The notes beneath the pieces were generated by a model. It did not search any database. It worked only from the letters and a program-made list of their open reading frames with translations, and was not told where the DNA came from. Below, one piece after another: positions 1 through 5,757 of a stretch of 38,954 bases of DNA (position 1 is its first letter; every line of letters begins with the position of its first letter). Both the position numbers and the translations under genes were made by a program. This DNA is from an uncultured Collinsella sp. GTDB taxonomy: Bacteria; Actinomycetota; Coriobacteriia; Coriobacteriales; Coriobacteriaceae. The stretch spans positions 1-38,954 of the forward strand of contig CAMQHT010000022.1 in the NCBI GenBank assembly GCA_947001705.1. Direction: 5' to 3'.

Positions 1-750
1 TACAGGGCCGCGAACGGCAACGACGTCTGAAAGCCCCGCGGCCTGTAGCTTTTTCTCCATCTCGTTTGAGAAGCCGTTGACGGAGTTGCCGTAAATCGAG
101 AGATGGAAGCGCGGTGAATCCGCGCAAGCATTCAACGGAGTAAGCGCTTCGAGGAGGACGTCCAACCCCTTTTGATAGGGCTCCACTCTGCCAACGAACA
201 CAATTTCAGGTACGTCGCCATGCCACGACTCCCGATGAGGGCGCTCCTTGGGCACCTCTATGCCGTTCGGCTCGATGAAGCTGTTCCGGTTCCATTTCTC
301 ACCGGACTCATCGCGTTCCTTCTCGGTAAGGTAGTGGATCGCAGCGGCGCCTTGAGCGAAACGGTTGTAGAAAACGGCGTTGCAGATTCGTTTCTTAAAG
401 GTTTTCTTCCCCTGGTCTCCGCTCGTGAGGGCGCAGTGCGGCTCAATCACATATGGTATACCCGAAGACAGCACGCCCAAGAGGGTCGCGTTGGGATGAA
501 ACGCATAAAAACCCTCAAAAACGATTAGGTCAGGGCGCCAGATTCGACTTGTGAAATCTTCAATGTCGAAAGCAAAGTCGTTAGGGTTCCTGTAGAAGGG
601 AAGGCCCCTCCATTCTACGCGCTCGACAGGTCTCATGTTATACCAGACAACCTCTTCGAGTTCGGATAAGGCCCCGATCAGTGCAGGCACACAGTACGTA
701 GGGCCCGCGAAGCCCTCAAACTCAAGGTTCGAGAGAAATAGAATCCTCAT
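1..750 (-). CDS. GT4-type glycosyltransferase, C-terminus cut by window edge
   Basis: Reading the minus strand from an ATG at 748-750 gives 250 codons with no stop down to base 1, so the 3' end lies outside the window. It starts MRILFLSNLEFEGFAGPTY, typical of the first beta strand and Gly-rich loop of GT-B glycosyltransferases. It continues with IEPNGIEVP and then FVGRVEPYQKGLDVLLEAL, the hinge and second Rossmann domain of family GT4, which binds the nucleotide sugar. By family it should transfer a sugar from an NDP-sugar to a growing lipid-linked glycan at the cytoplasmic membrane face; donor and acceptor cannot be told from sequence. It begins 12 bp after the GT2 gene and is probably the fourth gene of the LoaP-led polysaccharide operon. 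Confidence 0.85.
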   Translation of the reverse strand, partial: MRILFLSNLEFEGFAGPTYCVPALIGALSELEEVVWYNMRPVERVEWRGLPFYRNPNDFAFDIEDFTSRIWRPDLIVFEGFYAFHPNATLLGVLSSGIPYVIEPHCALTSGDQGKKTFKKRICNAVFYNRFAQGAAAIHYLTEKERDESGEKWNRNSFIEPNGIEVPKERPHRESWHGDVPEIVFVGRVEPYQKGLDVLLEALTPLNACADSPRFHLSIYGNSVNGFSNEMEKKLQAAGLSDVVAVRGPV

Positions 751-762
751 TCAGCCTCAATC

Positions 763-1533
763 CTAATTCCTTTTAAGCACCGCGTGCGTCAGCTGCCAGA
801 ACAGACAATACACGGAATAGACTGGGTTTATCTTCTCCACTTTTCGGTAGGCGTTCCACGTGCGGGAAACTGCACGGAATTTATTAGCGGAGCGGGAGCC
901 GCCATGTTTCCTGTTCTTTGCAAGCACCTCGTCGAGGCCGCCGGCTGGAACGCCGCTCTTGAGGACCTGGAGCCAGACGACCATGTCTTCAGGGAAATCG
1001 AACGAATCTCCGAAATCGGGACAAACGAGAAGACTCAGGGGTATTTTCGAGAGGTCGAACGCGATGGTATGGCTGCAGGTCACGGTGTTCTTGAGAAAAC
1101 CGTCGTAGTCGATGCTCTTGGGTACGTGTACGTAATTCCTATGCTGTCCGTCAGACTCAATGGTCTCGTACGAGGTGAAGCACATCCCCAGACCACAATC
1201 CCGCATGTACGCAAGCTGGTGATCAAGTTTATCCGGAAGCCATGCGTCATCGGCGTCCATGAACGCGACGAAATCGCCGGAAACGTGTTCGATACCGGTA
1301 TTGCGCGACTTAGCCGCACCAACGTTGTGCTCGTTGGGATGAACCGAGATTCGACGATCCTTGTTCTCGTATTCCTTCGCAAGTCGAAGAGATGCGTCCG
1401 AAGAACAATCTTCGACCACGATGAGCTCCCAGTTCTTATAGGACTGAGAAAGAACGGAGTCGAAGGTCTCGACAAGATACGGCTCAGCATTGTAGAGGGG
1501 CATAATGATGGAAACCAGGGGAGAATCGGTCAT
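763..1533 (-). CDS. GT2 family glycosyltransferase
   Basis: 256 aa. The N-terminus has the GT-A nucleotide-binding pattern VSIIMPLYNAEPYLVETFDS, then ELIVVEDCSSD and, at residues 91-96, FMDADD, the acidic motif that holds the metal and UDP-sugar. The C-terminal third is less conserved and has no clear membrane helix, so it is probably a soluble or peripheral enzyme that extends a lipid-linked repeat unit. Start: ATG at 1531-1533 with GGAAG six bases upstream. It lies 3 bp after the phosphoglycosyl transferase gene and 12 bp before the GT4 gene, so co-transcription and coupled translation are likely. The sugar added cannot be deduced. Confidence 0.9.
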   Translation of the reverse strand: MTDSPLVSIIMPLYNAEPYLVETFDSVLSQSYKNWELIVVEDCSSDASLRLAKEYENKDRRISVHPNEHNVGAAKSRNTGIEHVSGDFVAFMDADDAWLPDKLDHQLAYMRDCGLGMCFTSYETIESDGQHRNYVHVPKSIDYDGFLKNTVTCSHTIAFDLSKIPLSLLVCPDFGDSFDFPEDMVVWLQVLKSGVPAGGLDEVLAKNRKHGGSRSANKFRAVSRTWNAYRKVEKINPVYSVYCLFWQLTHAVLKRN

Positions 1534-1536
1534 ACG

Positions 1537-2370
1537 TTACTTCCCCCTCCTCATTGCCTTGAACGTTTTTACGAACACGCGGGTATCCAACCCGAGCGAC
1601 TGATGGCGCACATAAAAGAGCTCACGAGCTTGCCTCTGACCACTTCTCCACGTGGATTCGTTGCGGTCAGTCGCAGCCCACCAACCGGTGATGCCAGGCT
1701 TACATGCGAGCACCTCATCGCGTGCATCGCCGTATTCATACGTTTCCTCAAGTGTTACGGGACGAGGGCCAATGACGGATAAATCACCCGAGAGAACGTT
1801 AATGAATTGAGGAAGTTCGTCCAACGAAGTGCGGCGAAGAAAGCGGCCTACACGCGTGATTCGGGGATCATCGTCAACCTTCTGTTCGCGCTGCCATTGC
1901 GCCAGCTGATCGGGAGTCATGTATTTCTCAGGGTGCTCGTGAGCGTCAGAGACCATGGTGCGGAGTTTGAAGATATAGATAGTCTTTCCACCCTTACCAA
2001 CTCGCTTTTGACGGAAGAACGGCTTTCCGGGAGAGTCAATCTCAATGGCGACGCATGCTGCTACAACGGGGATGGCCAACACCGCGCAGACCGCAGCAGA
2101 AAAAACGATGTCGAAAGCTCGCTTGAAGGCAAAATAGGCAGGCCCACCTTTCTTGGGGGCGGCAGCCTTGGGATCTGCGGCGGGAGCCCTATAGCTTCCC
2201 GGCGCCACGAAACCTTGCGCCGGAGCAGGATTCTCCACGGGGAGAGGAAATTCCGTAGCAACAGGAGTCTGAGAGTCTGCCCGCCAATCCCCAACTTGAC
2301 CAATCAATGCCGCATCCACGGGCACATCCTTTACATATTCTGTTTTATCTGACACATTCTCTTCCAACAC
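1537..2370 (-). CDS. Monotopic phosphoglycosyl transferase (bacterial sugar transferase, WcaJ/PglC type)
   Basis: 277 aa. Family members move a sugar-1-phosphate from a UDP-sugar onto undecaprenyl phosphate, the first membrane step of capsule or exopolysaccharide synthesis. Residues 87-109 form the single hydrophobic re-entrant segment. It is followed by DSPGKPFFRQKRVG, FKLRTM, TSLDELPQFINVLSGDLSVIGPRP and KPGITG, all family signatures. D174-E175 in SLDELP correspond to the Asp-Glu catalytic dyad known from PglC. Residues 1-80 are a Pro/Ala-rich, probably disordered extension that the smallest family members lack. The start is uncertain: GTG at 2368-2370 has only a weak GGGG before it, and the same frame stays open back to the loaP stop codon, with TTG 2365-2367 also possible. 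Confidence 0.9.
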   Translation of the reverse strand: MLEENVSDKTEYVKDVPVDAALIGQVGDWRADSQTPVATEFPLPVENPAPAQGFVAPGSYRAPAADPKAAAPKKGGPAYFAFKRAFDIVFSAAVCAVLAIPVVAACVAIEIDSPGKPFFRQKRVGKGGKTIYIFKLRTMVSDAHEHPEKYMTPDQLAQWQREQKVDDDPRITRVGRFLRRTSLDELPQFINVLSGDLSVIGPRPVTLEETYEYGDARDEVLACKPGITGWWAATDRNESTWRSGQRQARELFYVRHQSLGLDTRVFVKTFKAMRRGK

Positions 2371-2421
2371 TACGTCCCCGACCCGAAGGTCCTCCTTGGT
2401 TTGAGCGACAATCGCCAGCAG

Positions 2422-2967
2422 CTAGGCAATCGCCTTTTTAAGGTTTCGCATGACGCGCTGCTCGTTTGAAAGCACCGCGAGGCCAACGCGCGTAATTACG
2501 CGTCGGCCACACAGGTCGAGCTCCAAATAAGCAATGCTCTTGCGTCTGTTAATGGTTTTGATAAGGCCTTCGTGGCCCAGCAACGGACCTGCCGTTACTA
2601 CGACCTGGTCACCGTCTTTTAGGGCCTCGCTCATAGGAACTACGCGGTCTCCCTTATGCGTAAAGCCACCAATAAGCTGGACCTCTTCTTTTGCCAGCGG
2701 CACAAACTGACCGTCTTGGGAAAGCATCCGGGCAAAGTCGTCCATGCGCAGCAGATGCTGTTGCACAGTACGGGGATCTGCCGTATCGCAGATAAGATAA
2801 CCGGGAAAGAGCGGCTTGGTCGTATTGACCCATTCGCCGTGTACTTTGATCTCGGTTTGAAATTGGGGATAAAAGAGCTCCTGCATGGCGCCAGCCGGCA
2901 CCATGCGCTCAATGCGCTCGCGCATTATATCTTCGCGACCGTTAATGACCTGGATCACATACCACAC
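2422..2967 (-). CDS. loaP: LoaP-type NusG paralogue, transcription antiterminator
   Basis: About 181 aa. Specialised NusG paralogues bind RNA polymerase and let it read through terminators in one long operon, commonly for polysaccharides or antibiotics. The NGN domain is seen as WYVIQVINGREDIM and KPLFPGYLIC. The C-terminal KOW domain is LKDGDQVVVTAGPLLGHEG followed by IKTINRRKSIAYLELDL, a pattern I associate with LoaP rather than housekeeping NusG. Three in-frame GTG codons (2976, 2973, 2967) could start it. I choose 2967 because GGGGG at 2976-2980 then lies 8 nt upstream. It is first in the glycosyltransferase operon and is preceded by a leader with a large hairpin (2997-3069). UpxY or RfaH are alternative names for similar proteins; the LoaP assignment is by motif only. 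Confidence 0.75.
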   Translation of the reverse strand: MWYVIQVINGREDIMRERIERMVPAGAMQELFYPQFQTEIKVHGEWVNTTKPLFPGYLICDTADPRTVQQHLLRMDDFARMLSQDGQFVPLAKEEVQLIGGFTHKGDRVVPMSEALKDGDQVVVTAGPLLGHEGLIKTINRRKSIAYLELDLCGRRVITRVGLAVLSNEQRVMRNLKKAIA

Positions 2968-2996
2968 GAGCACCACCCCCTTGCTGTCTTACGTGT

Positions 2997-3069
2997 GGCT
3001 CATGGGGTTTGGGTATGGCTTCGCCAGGGCGCTTGTGCGCGAAGGCGCTCCATATTCAAACCCTGAGCC
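2997..3069 (-). promoter_or_regulatory. Extended RNA hairpin in the loaP leader, candidate LoaP-binding element
   Basis: On the minus strand, transcribed just ahead of loaP, the sequence folds into one long rod. Outer stem 2997-3002 pairs with 3064-3069 (6 bp), 3005-3010 with 3058-3063 (6 bp), 3014-3018 with 3050-3054 (5 bp), 3022-3025 with 3044-3047 (4 bp) and 3029-3032 with 3037-3040 (4 bp), closing a 4-nt loop. That is 25 base pairs with internal loops. No U-tract follows, so it does not look like a terminator. LoaP proteins are known to bind a hairpin in the leader of their target operon, which makes this a good candidate; binding is an inference. Confidence 0.6.
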
Positions 3070-3173
3070 CAGTCAGACAAGCACGTGGCTCTGCCCCACC
3101 GTGAACGGTATGTATAAATGCAGTTGCTAGAGACGCGGACGTGTATCGCAAAATGACCGCATCCCCAGCTGGC

Positions 3174-3217
3174 TGCGTGCGAACCAGTCAAGCGGGAACA
3201 AAACTGGACCGCACGCA
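3174..3217 (-). promoter_or_regulatory. Second leader hairpin upstream of loaP
   Basis: TGCGTGCG (3174-3181) is complementary to CGCACGCA (3210-3217), and inside it CCAGT (3184-3188) is complementary to ACTGG (3203-3207), with a 2x2 internal loop and a 14-nt loop. It lies about 100 bases ahead of the larger hairpin in the same untranslated leader and has no U-tract. Its role is unknown. Confidence 0.45.
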
Positions 3218-3778
3218 AACAGCTGAAGGCTGCTGTGGTTCGCCGTAACAACTCATTGCACTGATTCAAGCGAACTTATAAATATCCGCAAAAGCAAGTG
3301 AAAAAAGTGCATGGCAATCGATATTGGAGCTCTTGGTTTTTCTAACACCGCCGTTACGGCCGGATGCTGATCGACCCCGTGCTATGTGGCCTGTTAGAGC
3401 CGTGAGCACAGCTGAACTCATGTAACATTAGGTATCCTAGCACAAGCTGATAGTGAAACTGATTTGGGTTGTGTCGGACAACATATGCGACAAATCCGTG
3501 CTTGGGGGGGGTTGTTTGCCTAAGTTGTTCACGTTGACGCAGGTTAATGGGGTGCTGCAACGGGCGCCCGAGTAAATGCAGGCAAACCTCGGCTTTAATA
3601 CGCAAAAGGATTTGCGTGGTGCTTACGAATAATGTACAAAACTGGGAAATTAATTGCACAACATTTTGCGGGCGTGTGGGCATGGGCATTGCATTGTGAA
3701 GATGCTCATCGCACACTAGGCACGCCCGGCTACAGATTAAACGCATTTTGAGGCGGCTTGTTTGACAACTTTAGGGGT

Positions 3779-3807
3779 GTAGTTGTCGCAAAATTTGCGA
3801 CAACTAC
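3779..3807. promoter_or_regulatory. 29-bp perfect palindrome, possible operator
   Basis: GTAGTTGTCGCAAA and its exact reverse complement flank one central base. No T-tract follows on either strand, so a terminator is unlikely. The half-site TGCGACAA recurs at 3486-3493 and a looser copy (TTTGACAACTTT) at 3761-3772. It looks like a binding site for a dimeric regulator of the downstream polysaccharide operon; the regulator is unknown. Confidence 0.4.
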
Positions 3808-3884
3808 TGCAGACGGCAAACTTGAACAGGAAAGCAATTTACAAATTTTGCAAAAATGCAGTTCAGGCCGTTAAAAATCATATT

Positions 3885-3913
3885 CAAAAAAAGGCCACTC
3901 AATTGAGTGGCCT
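3885..3913 (-). terminator. Intrinsic terminator of tRNA-Ala
   Basis: A 22-base perfect palindrome AGGCCACTCA/TGAGTGGCCT (3892-3913) is followed on the minus strand by a run of T residues, directly downstream of the tRNA-Ala gene. Confidence 0.85.
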
Positions 3914-3924
3914 TACATTCACGA

Positions 3925-4000
3925 TGGTGGAGACGAGGGGGATCGAACCCCTGACCTCTTGACTGCCAGTCAAGCGCTCTCCCAGCTGAGCTACGCCCCC
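3925..4000 (-). tRNA. tRNA-Ala (anticodon GGC)
   Basis: 76 nt cloverleaf on the minus strand. The acceptor GGGGGCG pairs with CGTCTCC (two G-U pairs). The D arm contains AGCTCAGCTGGGAGAGC, the anticodon stem CTTGA/TCAAG encloses loop CTGGCAG (anticodon GGC, reading GCC codons), and the T arm has GGTTCGATCC. The 3' CCA is encoded. It lies 55 bases after the thiamine pyrophosphokinase stop codon and may be read from that transcript or its own promoter. Confidence 0.95.
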
Positions 4001-4055
4001 GTGACGAGGAGATACTATAGGGGAAGTTGACGCGGCGTGCAAGGACTTTTTTGGG

Positions 4056-4712
4056 TCAGACTCTAAATGTCTCTTGATATAGGTAAGCAATGGCGGTGCC
4101 GGTGTGGACTTGGATCGTGGCTGTTGACCTGACGACGTTGCTGATGCCTGTGTCCGCCAACAGGTCCAGGGGGCTGTGGTCTAGCTCCCACTCTAGGCCG
4201 TGTTCGCTTACCTCGGTGTTGGGGGCAATGCCGATGATGGAGAACGTCTTGCTCTCGGCGCCCTCAATGGTCCAGGATTCGCCTTCGTGCAGAATGCGAG
4301 CTGTGGTCGCGTCCTCGGCAAGCCAGACGGGGGCGTCTTTGTAGTTGGCTAGTAAGCCTAGGACGCTTAGGGCCATATCCGGGCGGCCGCCCGTAGCGCA
4401 GGTCGCAACCACTTCGGCGCCCGGCCAGCGACGGCGGACGGAATCGAGCGCCAGCGCCAGATCGGTATAGTCCTTGTACGGGTCGTGGCGCTCAACTTCA
4501 AAGTCCTCAGCGGCATCAACAAGAGCGCGACCGGCTTCGCTTACCGTATCGGCGTCCCCTACATACACGTCGCAGCTCAGGCGAGCGCCCAGCAGCGCGT
4601 CGAGACCGCGGTCCACGGCGACAACGTGGTCGCACTCCCCTACTAGCCTACGCAACAGATCCGCGCTCGCCACCAAGGGCGAGCCGCAAACCACTAATAC
4701 CTTACAAGCCAC
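4056..4712 (-). CDS. thiN: Thiamine pyrophosphokinase
   Basis: 218 aa, normal for the family. The enzyme transfers pyrophosphate from ATP to thiamine to give thiamine diphosphate, the last step of vitamin B1 activation or salvage. Visible signatures are VGDADT (51-56, the family's GDxDS-like site), KDYTDLALAL (80-89, acidic residues that bind metal and ATP) and GGRPDMALSVLGLL, where the family usually has GGRxDH. The C-terminal half is the beta-rich thiamine-binding domain. The start is a GTG with only a weak AGAG before it, 9 bp after the HAD phosphatase gene, so translation may be coupled. Confidence 0.85.
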   Translation of the reverse strand: MACKVLVVCGSPLVASADLLRRLVGECDHVVAVDRGLDALLGARLSCDVYVGDADTVSEAGRALVDAAEDFEVERHDPYKDYTDLALALDSVRRRWPGAEVVATCATGGRPDMALSVLGLLANYKDAPVWLAEDATTARILHEGESWTIEGAESKTFSIIGIAPNTEVSEHGLEWELDHSPLDLLADTGISNVVRSTATIQVHTGTAIAYLYQETFRV

Positions 4713-4721
4713 AGCTCTCGC

Positions 4722-5411
4722 CTATCCCTCAAACGCAAGCAGGCGGGCCAGATCCAGCTCCTCGTAGCTGTCGATAAAGATATCGCAGTTGGCGCGCACA
4801 TCGTCGCGCTTCATGCGGCCGTGCGGGTCATAAATACCTACACGCTTAAAGCCGGCGACCCCAGAACTCCTTAGGCCAAAGACGGCGTCCTCAAACACCC
4901 ACGCGCGCTCAAACTTGTGCCCGTGGCGCTCTTCTAGGCGGCGCAGCGCCAGCTCGTATACGTCGGGGAACTGTTTGGAGCGTCCTGCCTCGCCCGTCGT
5001 GGTAACAAACTCCATGTACGCGTCGAGCCCGGCGCCCGCAAGCGCAGACGTAACCAACTCGGCCGGCGTGGACGTGGCAACGCACAAGGCAATGCCCGCC
5101 GCATTCGTCTGCTCCAAAAATGCCAGGAGCCCCTCGCGCGGCGGCACCTTGGAGTACCCATCGATCAGGATGTCGCTCAGCTCGCGATACAGCTCCTCGC
5201 CATTCGCTCCAATGCCCCAGGTGTCGTGGTAGGCCTGGCACTCGTCCTCGAGCGACAAATGCTCAAACTGGGCAAAATCGTCGACCGTCACGTCAACTCC
5301 GTGGCGGTGCAATAACTCGGGCTGGGCATAGGCCCAAACGGGGGTGCTATTAACCAGCGTGCCGTCGCAATCGAAAATAAAAGCGACATTGGGAGCGGCG
5401 GTCTGGGACAT
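4722..5411 (-). CDS. HAD-superfamily hydrolase (subfamily IA, beta-phosphoglucomutase-like)
   Basis: 229 aa from ATG 5411, which has AAAGG seven bases upstream; an in-frame TTG at 5432 would add seven residues and is less likely. All HAD motifs are present: FIFDCDGTLV with nucleophile D14 and acid/base D16, ATSTPAE (motif II), the Lys in GRSKQFPDVY (motif III) and VFEDAVFGLRSSGVAG (motif IV). The helical cap sits between motifs I and II, as in beta-phosphoglucomutase and phosphoglycolate phosphatase. The substrate cannot be told. It is 9 bp ahead of thiN, so a role in thiamine phosphate or sugar phosphate turnover is possible but unproved. It is divergent from glgB. Confidence 0.8.
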   Translation of the reverse strand: MSQTAAPNVAFIFDCDGTLVNSTPVWAYAQPELLHRHGVDVTVDDFAQFEHLSLEDECQAYHDTWGIGANGEELYRELSDILIDGYSKVPPREGLLAFLEQTNAAGIALCVATSTPAELVTSALAGAGLDAYMEFVTTTGEAGRSKQFPDVYELALRRLEERHGHKFERAWVFEDAVFGLRSSGVAGFKRVGIYDPHGRMKRDDVRANCDIFIDSYEELDLARLLAFEG

Positions 5412-5757
5412 AAAAGTACCTTTCGATGTCAAATGGTAAACAACCTGCTAAAAACGTTTTACCAAACGTCAAACCAACAATCAAAAAACCCTTATTGGTA
5501 AAACTGTCAAGAGTTTTACCACGGCAATTCTGCCAGTGGTCTAAACATGGCGCTTACCGATTAAACGCCGCCCTAAAACCACTTTCCTTCATAAAAGTAA
5601 CGTACAGGTGTTATCGTAGTTTCTGCCGAAAGTTCCACCGAGCACGCGAGGTGGAACGAATCATAGAACTATCGCCGTCCCTTCGATTCGTGCAGCCTTG
5701 GACCTTTCGCATCTAGTCACCAAGGCAACACGCTGCCGCGTCATGATGGGATCAAAC
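5412..5757 (+). promoter_or_regulatory. Divergent control region HAD/glgB with TGGTAAAAC half-sites
   Basis: No gene is seen in these 346 bases. An inverted pair TGGTAAAAC (5496-5504) and GTTTTACCA (5513-5521) is separated by 8 bases. A third half-site, GTTTTACCAA, lies at 5456-5465, where AAAACGTTTT gives the CG-centred form typical of LacI-family operators. A stem-loop, GTTCCACC/GGTGGAAC (5632-5639 with 5650-5657), lies in the probable glgB leader. A weak -10 candidate, TATCGT, is at 5612-5617. The same half-site recurs at 15407-15416, before the GH13-GH77 gene. Confidence 0.5.
5632..5657 (+). promoter_or_regulatory. Stem-loop in the glgB leader
   Basis: Perfect 8-bp stem GTTCCACC/GGTGGAAC with a 10-nt loop, about 100 bases before the glgB start and just after the weak -10 candidate TATCGT (5612-5617). 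Confidence 0.45.

Larger units (their letters stand above)
3070..3884. other. Long non-coding leader/promoter region of the polysaccharide operon
   Basis: About 815 bases with no convincing gene on either strand. Apart from the hairpin at 3174-3217 and the palindrome at 3779-3807, an AT-rich patch near 3277-3305 is the best promoter candidate for loaP. On the minus strand TATAAG lies 17-18 bases after a weak TTTCAC or TTTTCA. If this is right the 5' untranslated leader is about 300 nt. The one open frame (3354-3746, minus) shows no recognisable domain and no good ribosome binding site. Confidence 0.4.

Noticed and set aside
3354..3746. 130-codon open frame on the minus strand in the loaP leader region
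   Set aside because: No recognisable domain, odd composition (many His, Cys, Gln) and no ribosome site; it lies in an otherwise non-coding region.
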